A stretch of DNA of 64,000 nt from Streptomyces liliifuscus (GCF_016598615.1 NZ_CP066831.1:10044001-10108000); one strand, 5' to 3'; counted from the first letter of the stretch, positions 26,736-35,635 are shown. The notes: generated from the sequence alone by a model not told the origin. A program made the numbers and translations.

Positions 26736-26848
26736 TCACTCCGCGGGTCGCACCGCGCGGGCCGCGATCCCCTCGACGAAGATGTCCAGGGAGAACGCGA
26801 ACAGCGTGTCGGGCGAGTCGGGTTGCAGCTCGCCGACCCGCGTCACGA
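26736..26848 (-). pseudogene. C-terminal remnant of a TetR-family regulator
   Basis: The minus strand encodes about 35 residues ending at TGA 26736: VTRVGELQPDSPDTLF, then FSLDIFVEGIAARA. This is the typical last helix pair of TetR proteins (family pattern: P.DPDELFEFGLDRLLDGL). No helix-turn-helix or start codon precedes it; beyond about 26848 the DNA encodes an MFS transporter on the other strand. It is the 3' end of a regulator whose 5' part has been deleted. Confidence 0.65.
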
Positions 26849-27473
26849 CGCCGCGGCGATGGTCTTCACGATGCCGCAGGCGCTCTATCCGGTCCTGGCC
26901 GACCAGCAGTTCGGCGGCGGACCGGGTGTGGTGGGACTGCTGTACGCCGCGCCCGCGCTCGGCGCGCTGATCGGCGCCGCCACCAGCGGCTGGACCGGCC
27001 GGGCCGGCGGGCACGCCCTGATCGGCGCGGTCCTGCTGTGGGGGCTGTCACTGACGAGGTTCGGCGCGACCTCCTACCTTCCGCTCGCGCTCGTCCTGCT
27101 GGCCCTCGCCGGATTGGGCGACCTGATCTCCGAGACACTGCGCTCGGCTCTCCTCCAGCACGGCACCCCCGACGAACTGCGCGGCCGGGTCAGCGGCCTG
27201 TGGATGGTGCAGGCGACCGTCTCGCCCGCCCTGGGCAACGCCGCCGTCGGCCTCCTCGCCGAACTGACCGGTGCCCGCGCCGCGGTGGTCGTGGGAGGCC
27301 TGTTCTGCGTGGCCGCCACGCTTGTGGTGGCCGCGGCCTTCCCGGCCCTACGCCATGCCCGCCTCGCGCTGTCACCCGTGTCACCCGAGTCGCTTGAGTG
27401 GTCCGAGTCGTCCGACGAGGCCGACGCCGGTCATGGGGACGCGGAGACACCTGCGAAGGGTTCGGCGCGCTAG
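26847..27473 (+). pseudogene. C-terminal half of an MFS transporter (EntS-like)
   Basis: About 208 residues homologous to transmembrane helices 7-12 of enterobactin-exporter-like MFS proteins: AMVFTMPQALYPVLADQQFGG, GLLYAAPALGALIGAATSGW, and LLQHGTPDELRGRVSGLW (motif A-like loop). A complete member would have about 420 residues, so helices 1-6 are gone. Only a TTG at 26823 could start translation and it has no ribosome site. Homology begins exactly where the TetR remnant on the opposite strand ends, so one deletion removed the 5' ends of a divergent TetR-MFS pair. The stop overlaps that of the next gene by 4 bp (CTAG). Confidence 0.75.
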
Positions 27474-27979
27474 CCGGCGGTCGGCGCGTAGGCGCTGATG
27501 ACGTACAGGGCTTCGTCGTCGATCGCGTTCTTGTCCCAGTCCAGCGAGATCCGCTCCGGGTGACCGTCGGGCGCGTACTCCGCCTCCGCCGTGTCGGCGT
27601 CGTCGCGCCGGGCCTGCTCCAGCTCGTCCAACAGCTCGCCGATGGTGGGTACTTCACCGGGCAACTGCTTCACCACCCGCCGGCTGTCCGCGTCGAGACC
27701 GACCGCCTCCGCGACCTTGCCGTCGCGGACGGTCACCCGGAAGGTGCCGAGCAGACTCCGTTCCCCTTCACTGGACTTGAGCGTGTAGACGTACGAGTCG
27801 GGCTCCCGCCAGGTGGCCGCGCTCGAGGGTGTGGCGGGATCCGGCTCGGCCACCTCGGTGGATGCGGAGGACGACTCCGTGCCGCAGGCGACGGTCGCCC
27901 ACAGCAACCCTCCGACCAGTCCGGCGACGGACACAAAACGACGACTGGAGTGAACGGTGGTCATGCGGACGGCGGTCAT
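27470..27979 (-). CDS. Putative lipoprotein, DUF6174-like
   Basis: 169 residues from ATG 27979 with GGAG 5 nt upstream; ATG 27964 is a second possibility. A signal peptide ends in lipobox TVAC (ATVACGTESS). The mature domain begins PDSYVYTLKSSEGERS, followed by a beta-rich region, VPTIGELLDELEQAR and a final strand RISLDWDKNAIDDEAL. This repeats the layout of small actinobacterial DUF6174 lipoproteins (YTYTL...G...P TV..LF..I). Function unknown. It converges on the MFS remnant. Confidence 0.75.
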   Translation of the reverse strand: MTAVRMTTVHSSRRFVSVAGLVGGLLWATVACGTESSSASTEVAEPDPATPSSAATWREPDSYVYTLKSSEGERSLLGTFRVTVRDGKVAEAVGLDADSRRVVKQLPGEVPTIGELLDELEQARRDDADTAEAEYAPDGHPERISLDWDKNAIDDEALYVISAYAPTAG

Positions 27980-28087
27980 GGTGGCTCCCTCGGGGACGGC
28001 TACCGCTATGACGCCGGTCGGCCCGGGAACGTTCGGGCAGTGCCCATGCCGTGGACAGTCGAGAGCTCCCGAAGGGTGACGGCCCGA

Positions 28088-29101
28088 TCAGCTGTCGGGG
28101 ATGCCGGTGCCGCTGAGGGCGGGGACGGTGTCCTCCCGGCGGGCCAGGGAGCGGGCGGCGAGCCGGAACTGGTCGAGTGTGTCGACGACGGTCCGGCCGA
28201 CGGGCGTGTGGCCCCAGACGCTGATGCCCTGGTGGGTGCTGGGCTCCCAGGTGGTCTCGTCGACGACGACGGGGTTCCAGCCGACCTCCCACTCGAAGCC
28301 CGAGGGCGTACGGGCGTAGTAGGACAGCTCCTTGTCGTTGGTGTGCTGTCCGATGGACAGGGCCATGTCGAAGCCGAGTTCGCACACGCGCTGATAGCTC
28401 TGGGCGACGTCGTCGAGGGTGGCCGCCTGGATGTTGAGGTGCTGGACGCGGGTGCGTACTGGGTCGACGGGCAGGCCCCGGACGGCGGCGACGGCGATGG
28501 AGTGGTGGCGCTCGTTGACGCGCAGGAAGCGGATCTTGAGCTTGACGCCGTTGATGGTCTCGTCGATGCAGTCGGTCAGGCGGGCGTCGAAGACGGTGCT
28601 GAAGTAGCCCCGGAGCTGGGCCGGTTGGGCGGTCGTGATCGCGACATGCCCCATCCCCGAGTCACCGGTGACGAATCCGGAGGCCCGCATGCGCAGCGGC
28701 TCCGCCGACTTCAGGGGGGTGGTGTAGATCTCCTGGGTGATGCCCTTGGGGCCGGGAAAGCACAGCAGACGTTCGACGCCGCGCAGGGCGGCTTCGTCGG
28801 GGGTGCCGTGGGCCATGGGAACACCGTGGGCGTGTATGCGGGCTTCGATCCGTTCGAAGGCGGCATGGTCGTCGACGTGCCAGCCGGTGGCGACGACGTC
28901 CTCGGCCGGGCCGCGCCGGAGGAGGAAGCGGCACTCCTGGTCGTCGAGACGGAAGCGCATCAAGTCCGCGTCGAGGGCGTCGTGGTGCATTCCGATGGCG
29001 TCGGCGCCGAAGCGGCGCCAGTCGGTGAAGCGGTTGGTCTCGATGACGATGTAGCCGAGATGGACGGCGCCGAACACCGACGCGTTCCCAGGTGTGTTCA
29101 T
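28088..29101 (-). CDS. Extradiol ring-cleavage dioxygenase (BphC-like, type I)
   Basis: 337-residue two-domain VOC-fold dioxygenase that opens a catechol-type ring next to the hydroxyls, using Fe(II). The iron ligands of the C-terminal domain are visible: H152 (GMGHVAITT), H221 (RVQHLNIQA) and E272 (FEWEVGW), spaced like H146/H210/E260 of BphC. The extradiol signature GFEWEVGWNPVVVDE is present. ATG 29101 overlaps the hydrolase stop as ATGA, so it is the third gene of the left arm. The substrate would be the dihydroxylated product of the neighbouring flavin monooxygenase. Confidence 0.92.
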   Translation of the reverse strand: MNTPGNASVFGAVHLGYIVIETNRFTDWRRFGADAIGMHHDALDADLMRFRLDDQECRFLLRRGPAEDVVATGWHVDDHAAFERIEARIHAHGVPMAHGTPDEAALRGVERLLCFPGPKGITQEIYTTPLKSAEPLRMRASGFVTGDSGMGHVAITTAQPAQLRGYFSTVFDARLTDCIDETINGVKLKIRFLRVNERHHSIAVAAVRGLPVDPVRTRVQHLNIQAATLDDVAQSYQRVCELGFDMALSIGQHTNDKELSYYARTPSGFEWEVGWNPVVVDETTWEPSTHQGISVWGHTPVGRTVVDTLDQFRLAARSLARREDTVPALSGTGIPDS

Positions 29102-29969
29102 CGTCGGCCCGCCAGGAAGTCGGCGCACAGCCGGTTGAAGAGCTCGGCCCGCTCGAACTGCACCCAGTGGCCGGTGTTGGCGACCAGATACAGGTCGCAG
29201 TTGGGCATGCGGTCGGCCAGCACGCGCCCGCCGCCGGGCCGGTTGACCCGGTCCTCGGCACCCCACAGCACGAGGGTGGGTACGGGGAGACGGTCCAGGC
29301 GCCGGTCACGGGTGAAGTCCATCCTCCACAGCGTGCGCAGCGCGTTCGGTCCGGACGGGCGACGCAACGGCGGGGCGGCGACGACCTCGGGGTCGATGCT
29401 GGCCCGGTAGCGCTCGTCGATCGCGGAGTCCGGGACGTCGGCGGCGTTGAACACCAGGTACTGGCGGATGAACGTCTCCAGCTTCAGCCGGGAAGGTCCG
29501 TCACCGCCGTAGTAGTTGAGCAGACTGTTCAGGCCCGGTGTCGGGAGCGAGCGGGTGGTGCCGATACCGCCGGGCCCCATGAGCACCATGCGGTCGACCC
29601 GGTCGGGTGTGTCCAGTGCGAGCCGCAACGCACACGCACCGCCGTAGGAGTTGCCGACCAAGTGGGCGCGCTCCAGTCCGAGTTCGTCCATGACCCCGCG
29701 GATGTGGTCCGCGAGATGGCCGAACGGATCGGTACCGTCCATGCCCTTGCCGCTGCGTCCGTAACCGGGCAGGTCCGGGACCACGACCCGGTACTCCTCG
29801 GCCAGGGCCGCGATGTTGCGCCCGTAGTTGGAGACCCCGGAGGCGCCGGGGCCACCGCCGTGCAGGAGCAGCAGGGGCGGACCGCTCCGGTCTCGGCGAC
29901 GAAGATCTTCTTGCCCGCGATGTCGAGCAGGGACTCGCGCATCGACGGCAGCTCGGTCTGTGTGGTCAT
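29098..29969 (-). pseudogene. Meta-cleavage product C-C bond hydrolase (MhpC/BphD-like), frameshifted
   Basis: Alpha/beta-hydrolase that would split the ring-opened product. Two frames are needed: residues 1-29 (MTTQTELPSMRESLLDIAGK...) from ATG 29969, then after about 29886 the rest continues one frame over with the oxyanion region LLLLHGGGPGASG, nucleophile elbow GNSYGGACAL, acid region WGAEDRVNRP and histidine NTGHWVQFE. Reading GGAGCGGT as GGAGCGGGT (one missing G) restores a normal 290-residue enzyme. Either the gene is inactive or the base call is wrong. Without the repair, translation could only begin at an internal GTG/ATG and would lack the oxyanion strand. Confidence 0.85.
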
Positions 29970-29984
29970 GGTGTCCTCGCTGGC

Positions 29985-30055
29985 TGGATCACTGGGACTG
30001 GATCACTGGGAGTGGATCGCTGACTGGATCGTTGGGTTGATCGCGGGGGAGGGGA
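29985..30055. repeat. Degenerate tandem repeats between monooxygenase and hydrolase genes
   Basis: About five copies of a 12-15-bp unit of the type CTGGATCACTGGGA, decaying to TGGATCGCTGAC and TGGATCGTTGGG. It fills the gap between the two genes; no other function is evident. Confidence 0.6.
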
Positions 30056-31653
30056 TCACTGGTCGGTGGTCGCGGTCGTCGGCCGCGTCGCCGGAGCGAA
30101 TCCGGGCGGGGGCGGCGGGAGTTGGGCACCCGCGGGAGCGGCGGCGTAGACGTAGGCGTCCGGGCGCAGGGCGAGGGTGGCCGCACGGTGCCGGGCCAGC
30201 CAGGGCAACAGGACACCGTCGCTGTCGACGAGGTGCCCTCGGCCGGCCGCGACCCGGCGGGCATGACGGTGAGTGAGGGGACACCCGGTCGGTCCCAAGC
30301 GGGCTGGGGCGTGGCCGATTCGCTGTGCAGGAGCAGCCAGCGGTTGCCGAGCACGTCGTCCAGCCGTACGCGGACCCCGTCGGGCCCGGTCACCCAGGGC
30401 TGGGGGATCTGGAGTCCGGAAGCCTTGGTGCGGGGGAGCGCCTGCAGACCGGTGGCGTAACGGGCGACGGGTATCCAGCTCGAGTCCTGCAACCAGTTGC
30501 CGAAGCCCGGCACACGGTCGAGGAGCCGCAGTCCGGAGTCGCGCACCGCGGCCACGGATCTGCGCCGCTCGGTGATGATCCGCCCGACGAGTACCGCACG
30601 TCGGGTGACTTCCCTGACATGCGGTTTCCGCTCGGCCTCGTAGCTGTCCAGCACGGTCTCGGGGAGTTCGCCGCGCAGGACGGCGTCGAGCTTCCAGCAC
30701 AGGTTGGCGGCGTCGCGCACCCCGGCTGCCATGCCCTGGCCGATCCACGGCGGCATGGCGTGGGCGGCGTCACCGGCCAGGAAGACCCGGCCCACCCGGA
30801 ATTGCGAGGCGAAGCGCACATGGTGGCTGTAGACGGTGGCCCGCAGGATTCTGATGCTGTCCCGGCTGATTCCGTAACGGGCCACCAGGGCGTACACCGC
30901 CTCGTCGGTGGTCAGGTACGTCTCGTCGTCGCCCGGCAGGATCGGGAACTCCCAGCGGTGGTGGCCGAGCGGGGTGGGACAGTCCACGGCTGGCCGCGCC
31001 GGATCGCAGTGGAAGCGCAGCCGGTCGTGGTCCGGCCAGGGCTTGATCATCTCCGTGTCGATCACCACCCAGCGGTCCTCGTACGTACGCCCCTCATAGC
31101 CGACGTTCAGCTGCGCACGGATCAGGCTGGAGCCGCCGTCCGCCGCGATCACGTACGAGGCGCGCAGCCGGGTCACCGAGTCGTCGGCCGTGCCGACCAC
31201 CGTCAGTTCGACGCCGGCCCCGTTCGCGTCCTGGCGCAGCCGCACGCACTCGTGTCTCAGCAGCACATCGACGTTCGGGTGGCGGGCCACCCCATCGCGC
31301 AGGACCTGCTCCAACGCGGGCTGGTAGATGAACAGTTGCGGTGGGTGCCCGTGCCCGCGCGGGGTCGGGTGCGCGCAGAGGAAGGGGCGGCCGCGGGCGT
31401 CGACGAAGTCGAGGGGCCGCTCGGTCAGCATGTCCTGCCCCAGCCGTTCGGCCAGACCGATGCGCTGCCAGATCCGCATGACCTCCTCGTCGGTGGAGAT
31501 GGCCCGGGCCCGGGTGTAGATCTCCGCGTCGCGTTCCAGCACGACGACCCGCAGGCCCGTCGCGCCCAGCAGGTTCGCCGCGGTCACGCCCGTCGGCCCG
31601 TAGCCGATCACCGCCACGTCGTAGTCGCCGCCCTCGCCACCGACTCCGCTCAC
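30056..31653 (-). pseudogene. FAD-dependent aromatic monooxygenase (MhpA-like), frameshifted near its 3' end
   Basis: Class A flavoprotein hydroxylase that adds a ring hydroxyl using NAD(P)H and O2. GTG 31653 follows GAGGTGA. The FAD motif GYGPTGVTAANLLG (GxGxxG) and the second FAD motif GDAAHAMPPWIGQGMAAGVRDA are intact. Near 30250, after SRPAEG (about residue 470), conserved sequence resumes one frame over: HLVDSDGVLLPWLARHRAA through YVYAAAPAGAQL, ending at 30056. One missing base in GAGGGCACC explains this. As written, the frame runs on to 29989 with an unrelated Pro/Arg tail. The flavin domain is complete, so partial activity is conceivable. First gene of the left arm. Confidence 0.85.
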
Positions 31654-31704
31654 CAGGTCACCTCGCTGTCGTCCCTGTTCGCGATGTGTTGCGAACCCAT
31701 TGCT

Positions 31705-31736
31705 GTAGCGTTTACTCCAATTGGAATGACCGCTAC
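31705..31736. promoter_or_regulatory. 32-bp operator of the divergent aromatic-degradation cluster
   Basis: Dyad centred between 31720 and 31721: outer arms GTAGCG/CGCTAC and an uninterrupted TCCAATTGGA core, with partial symmetry between. It lies between the monooxygenase start (31653) and the TetR start (31794), where one repressor dimer pair could control both directions. The adjacent TetR protein is the likely ligand-responsive repressor. Confidence 0.75.
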
Positions 31737-31793
31737 GGTAAGGTGGCTGCAGAAGACGGTCAAGTGCCGGTACGACCAGGAAGGGCACACCCG

Positions 31794-32426
31794 ATGACCA
31801 AGCCGCAGACGGCGCGCAGGAAGCGTGCGAACGGGGTGGAGTCGAGGCAGCGCATCCTCGACGCCACGGTGGAGATCGCGGGCGAGCGCGGATACGAAGG
31901 CACGTCCATCGCGGCGGTCAGCGCCAAGTGCGGCCTGCCCGCCAGCTCGATCTACTGGCATTTCAAGGACAAGGACGACCTGATCGCCGCGGTCATCGAG
32001 CGCAGCTTCGAGACCTGGCTGGCGGCCGTCGAACTGCCGCGGGAGGAGACCGGCACACCGCTTGAACGGGTGAAGGCCATGGCGGCGAACGTGGCGAGAT
32101 CGCTGGTCGACGCGCCGGACTTCCTGCGTCTGGGCCTGATGCTCGCCCTTGAGCGACGGCCCGTGGAGCCCCGGGGCCGGACGGTTTTCCTCCAGGTCCG
32201 CGAAGTCGCCGCCCAGAAGATCGCCGAGGTGGTCGGGACCCTGTTCCCGGACCTGGACGACGAGTCCGTACGCACCCTCACCACCTACGCCGTCGCCGGG
32301 GCCGACGGACTGTTCGTGCACCGGGAGCTCAACGGCGACGCCGTCGACCTGGTGGCGCTGTTCGAACTGCACGCAGAGCTGATCCACGACGCGGCGAGCC
32401 GCCTGGCATCGAGGAGCAAGGGATGA
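31794..32426 (+). CDS. TetR-family repressor of the aromatic-degradation cluster
   Basis: 210-residue regulator. The helix-turn-helix spans about residues 20-65: RILDATVEIAGERGYEGTSI, VSAKCGLPASSIYWHFKDKD. The C-terminal ligand domain is of the common TetR_C type. ATG 31794 has AGGAAGG about 8 nt upstream. It is divergent from the monooxygenase gene and overlaps the hydratase start as ATGA, so it is autoregulated with the right arm. The inducer is probably the aromatic substrate or a ring-cleavage intermediate. Confidence 0.92.
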   Translation: MTKPQTARRKRANGVESRQRILDATVEIAGERGYEGTSIAAVSAKCGLPASSIYWHFKDKDDLIAAVIERSFETWLAAVELPREETGTPLERVKAMAANVARSLVDAPDFLRLGLMLALERRPVEPRGRTVFLQVREVAAQKIAEVVGTLFPDLDDESVRTLTTYAVAGADGLFVHRELNGDAVDLVALFELHAELIHDAASRLASRSKG

Positions 32427-33211
32427 CCCTGACCGCACCACAGCGCGAGGAAGCCCGTCGGCTCCTGCGCGAGGCAGAGCGGCGCGTGGCGCCGATCGAC
32501 CCGCTGTCGGACCTGCTGCCAGGACTGGAACTGGCCGACGCCTACGCCGTCCAGCAGGGCAACATAGCCCTGCGCCTGTCCGCCGGAGCCACCGTCGTCG
32601 GCCACAAGGTCGGCCTCACCGCGGCCGCGATGCAGCAACTCCTCGGCGTGGACGAGCCCGATTTCGGCCACCTCCTGGACGACATGGTCCACCGCGACGG
32701 CGGCACGGTGCCCGCGGCCCGCTACTGCCGGCCGCGCATCGAACCGGAGATCTGCTTCCGCCTCGCCCGGCCTCTGCGCGGCCCCGACGTCACCGTCGAG
32801 GACGCCCTGGAGGCCACCGAAGCGGTCGCCCCGGCCCTGGAGATCGTCGACAGCCGGATCCGCGACTGGAAGATCACCCTCGCCGACACGGTCGCCGACA
32901 ACGCCAGCGCGGCCGGTCTGGTCTGCGGTCCCTGGACACCCCTGTCCGACGCACCCGACCTCGCCACCGTCACCGTCGACCTGTTCGTCGACGGCGAGCC
33001 CGTCGCCACGGGCAGCGGCAAGGAGGTCCTGGGGCATCCGGCCGCCGCGGTCGCCTGGCTGGCCAACACCCTCGCCGCCTTCGGCACCGCACTGGAGCCA
33101 GGACATGTGGTGCTGCCCGGTGCCATGACCACGGCACCCTTCGTCGGCGCCGGCCAGCGGATCGAGGCCCGCTTCAGCGTCCTCGGCCCGGTGTCGGTGA
33201 CCTTCGTCTGA
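32423..33211 (+). CDS. mhpD: 2-hydroxypenta-2,4-dienoate hydratase
   Basis: 262-residue hydratase/decarboxylase-family enzyme that adds water to 2-hydroxypentadienoate to give 4-hydroxy-2-oxovalerate. Family landmarks are GHKVGLTAAAMQQLLGVDEPDFGHL, the metal-binding RIEPEICFRLARPL, ALEIVDSRIRDW, and TGSGKEVLGHPAAAVAWLAN near the C-terminus. It is the first catabolic gene of the right arm, coupled to tetR by a 4-bp overlap. Gene symbol given by function; the closely related decarboxylases of the same fold cannot be excluded but the mhpF-mhpE neighbours favour the hydratase. Confidence 0.92.
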   Translation: MTLTAPQREEARRLLREAERRVAPIDPLSDLLPGLELADAYAVQQGNIALRLSAGATVVGHKVGLTAAAMQQLLGVDEPDFGHLLDDMVHRDGGTVPAARYCRPRIEPEICFRLARPLRGPDVTVEDALEATEAVAPALEIVDSRIRDWKITLADTVADNASAAGLVCGPWTPLSDAPDLATVTVDLFVDGEPVATGSGKEVLGHPAAAVAWLANTLAAFGTALEPGHVVLPGAMTTAPFVGAGQRIEARFSVLGPVSVTFV

Positions 33212-33228
33212 GGCCTTTCGTCGGCCCT

Positions 33229-33330
33229 GGCGGGCTTCGACGACTTCGAGAGCTTCGGGGCTTCGGGAGCTTCGAGGACCCGAAGTCCCCGAGGACCCGA
33301 GACCCGAGGACTTCGAAGATCCGAGGGCTT
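33229..33330. repeat. Low-complexity repeat tract between mhpD and mhpF
   Basis: About 100 bp made of reiterated CTTCGAG/CTTCGGG and CCGAGGAC units. It sits in an otherwise tightly overlapped operon and separates mhpD from mhpF by 217 bp. Possibly slipped-strand growth. Confidence 0.6.
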
Positions 33331-33428
33331 CGCAGATCTGGCGACCCCTTACATCCGAGCACCCCGACCGGCCTCGTACATCCGAGGACCTCGACCAGAG
33401 GGCCTCCGCGCCAAGGAGCACCCCCTTC

Positions 33429-34493
33429 ATGCCCCCTGCAACCGCACCTGCAACCGCACCTGCACCCGCACCCTGGCCGGTCGCCGTCATCGGCTCCGGC
33501 AACATCGGAACCGACCTGATGATCAAGCTCCTGCGGGGTTCCGGCGCCCTCACGATGGGAGCGATGGTCGGCATCGACCCCGCCTCCGACGGCCTGGCCC
33601 GCGCAGGCCGGCTGGGCATCGCCACCACCGCGGACGGCGTCGACGGACTCCTCGCCCTCCCCGAGTTCGCGGACATCAGGCTCGTCTTCGACGCCACCTC
33701 CGCCACCGCCCACCGGACGAACTGGGCCAGGCTGGAGCCAACCGGCGTACGGGTCCTCGATCTGACGCCGGCCGCCGTGGGCCCGTACTGCGTGCCCGTG
33801 GTGAACCTCGACGCCCACCTCGACGCCCCGAACCTGAACATGGTCACCTGTGGTGGACAGGCCACCGTCCCCATCGCCGCCGCCGTCGCGCAGGTCGCCC
33901 CCGTCGCGTACGCGGAGATCGTCTCCTCCATCGCCGCGAGGTCGGCGGGGCCCGGCACCCGCGCCAACATCGACGAGTTCACCGAGACCACGTCACGAGC
34001 ACTGCGTGAAGTGGCCGGGGCCCGGCGCAGCAAGGCGGTGATCGTCCTCAATCCGGCCGAGCCGCCGCTGCTCATGCGCAACACCGTCTACTGCCTTGTC
34101 GAGGGCGACTGCGACCACACGGCCATCGAGAACAGCATCCTGGAGACGGCGGACAGGGTGCGGTCGTACGTCCCCGGCTACAGGCTCAAGCAGCGGGTCC
34201 AGTTCGACACGTACGGTCCGGACAACCCCCTGTACATTCCGCAGACGGGCGGATTCACCGGTACCAAGGTGACCGTGATGCTCGAAGTCACCGGCGCCGC
34301 CGACTACTTGCCCGCCTACGCCGGAAACCTCGACATCATGACCTCCGCGGCCGTCGCCGCCGCCGAGCGGATCGCCCAGCACGCCCAGCACGCTCAGCAG
34401 GCGCAGCACGGCCAGCAGGCCGAGCATGCTCAGCCCGCTGAATACGGCGAGCACGCCGAGCACGCAGGGACCGCCGCGGGAGCCCTCCGATGA
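33429..34493 (+). CDS. mhpF: Acetaldehyde dehydrogenase (acylating)
   Basis: 354-residue NAD/CoA-dependent enzyme converting acetaldehyde (or a longer aldehyde) to acyl-CoA; in the family it works in a channelled complex with MhpE. The Rossmann motif VAVIGSGNIGTDLMIKLL lies near residues 19-36, the catalytic cysteine is C141 (NMVTCGGQATVPI), and ALREVAGARRSKAVIVLNP and FTGTKVTVMLEVTGAADYL are present. The N-terminus is a PAT/PAP repeat (about 15 residues). The C-terminus carries an unusual ~40-residue His/Gln/Ala-rich extension of HAQ-type repeats not present in typical enzymes. Start ATG 33429 has AAGGAG 10 nt upstream. Confidence 0.94.
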   Translation: MPPATAPATAPAPAPWPVAVIGSGNIGTDLMIKLLRGSGALTMGAMVGIDPASDGLARAGRLGIATTADGVDGLLALPEFADIRLVFDATSATAHRTNWARLEPTGVRVLDLTPAAVGPYCVPVVNLDAHLDAPNLNMVTCGGQATVPIAAAVAQVAPVAYAEIVSSIAARSAGPGTRANIDEFTETTSRALREVAGARRSKAVIVLNPAEPPLLMRNTVYCLVEGDCDHTAIENSILETADRVRSYVPGYRLKQRVQFDTYGPDNPLYIPQTGGFTGTKVTVMLEVTGAADYLPAYAGNLDIMTSAAVAAAERIAQHAQHAQQAQHGQQAEHAQPAEYGEHAEHAGTAAGALR

Positions 34494-35635
34494 GCCGCCT
34501 CTACATCAGCGACGTCACCTTGCGGGACGGCATGCACGCCGTCCGCCACCAGTACACGGTCGACCAGGCCGTCGCCATCGCCACCGCGCTGGACGAGGCC
34601 GGCGTGGACTCCATCGAGGTCGCCCACGGCGACGGCCTGGCCGGCTCGTCCTGCGTGTACGGCTTCGGTGCCCACACCGACCTGGAGTGGATCGAGGCCG
34701 TCGCCTCCTCCGTCACCCGCGCGCGGGTCGCCACCCTGCTCCTGCCGGGCATCGGTTCCGTGCACGATCTGCGCGACGCCCACAGCGCGGGGGCGTCCGT
34801 CGTCCGCGTGGCCACGCACTGCACCGAGGCCGACATCTCCGCCCAGCACATCGCGGCCGCACGGGAGTTGGACATGGACACCGTCGGCTTCCTGATGATG
34901 AGTCACATGACGGAACCTCAGAAGCTGGCAGTGCAAGCCAAGTTGATGGAAGGCTACGGCGCCACCTGCGTGTACGTTGTCGACTCGGGCGGCGCCATGG
35001 TCATGCGGGACGTCGCCGAACGCGTAGACGCCCTGCGGCAAGTCCTCGACCCGGCCACCGAGATCGGCATCCACGCCCACCACAACCTCTCCCTCGGCGT
35101 GGCCAACTCGATCGCCGCCGTGGAGCACGGGGCCCACCGAGTGGACGCCTCCCTCGCCGGGATGGGCGCGGGCGCAGGCAACGCTCCGCTGGAGGTGTTC
35201 GTCGCCGCCGCCGACAGACTCGGATTCGAGCACGGCTGCGACCTGTTCGCTCTCCAGGACGCCGCCGACGATCTCGTACGACCGCTGCAGGACCGCCCCG
35301 TCCAGGTCGACCGGGAAACGCTCACCCTCGGGTACGCCGGTGTGTACTCCAGCTTCCTGCGCCACGCCGAAGCGGCCTCGGCGCGCTATGGCATCGACGC
35401 CCGAAGCCTGCTCGTCGAGGTCGGACGGCGGGGCATGGTCGGCGGCCAGGAAGACATGATCACGGACGTGGCGCTCGACCTGCTCACCGCACGGGAGGCG
35501 GGGAAGGCCGGGAAGGCCGAGAAGATCGAGGTGCCCCAGGTGCCCCAGGTGCCCCAGGTGCCCCAGGTGGCCGCAGAGGGCCAGGAGCCCCAGGTGGCCC
35601 GAGAGGCTCAGGAACCCCAGGAAGTTGCCTCATGA
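34490..35635 (+). CDS. mhpE: 4-hydroxy-2-oxovalerate aldolase
   Basis: 381-residue divalent-metal aldolase that splits 4-hydroxy-2-oxovalerate to pyruvate and acetaldehyde. The TIM-barrel begins DVTLRDGMHAVRHQY, with the catalytic Arg12 and metal ligand Asp13; the other metal ligands are in IGIHAHHNLSLG (H195, H197). The DmpG-like communication domain follows (YAGVYSSFLRHAE, GRRGMVGGQEDMI). ATG overlaps the mhpF stop as ATGA. After about residue 335 there is a tail of repeats, GKAGKAEK then four VPQ units encoded by (GTGCCCCAG)n, absent from standard enzymes. It should dimerise with MhpF for channelling. Confidence 0.94.
   Translation: MSRLYISDVTLRDGMHAVRHQYTVDQAVAIATALDEAGVDSIEVAHGDGLAGSSCVYGFGAHTDLEWIEAVASSVTRARVATLLLPGIGSVHDLRDAHSAGASVVRVATHCTEADISAQHIAAARELDMDTVGFLMMSHMTEPQKLAVQAKLMEGYGATCVYVVDSGGAMVMRDVAERVDALRQVLDPATEIGIHAHHNLSLGVANSIAAVEHGAHRVDASLAGMGAGAGNAPLEVFVAAADRLGFEHGCDLFALQDAADDLVRPLQDRPVQVDRETLTLGYAGVYSSFLRHAEAASARYGIDARSLLVEVGRRGMVGGQEDMITDVALDLLTAREAGKAGKAEKIEVPQVPQVPQVPQVAAEGQEPQVAREAQEPQEVAS

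Noticed and set aside
26823..26846. TTG at 26823 as a true start of a short MFS protein
   Set aside because: No ribosome site, and the preceding bases code for the TetR remnant on the other strand; half an MFS transporter is not expected to function.
33212..33428. Low-complexity gap considered as a small gene or ncRNA
   Set aside because: Only reiterated CTTCGAG and CCGAGGAC words; no start site or stable conserved frame.
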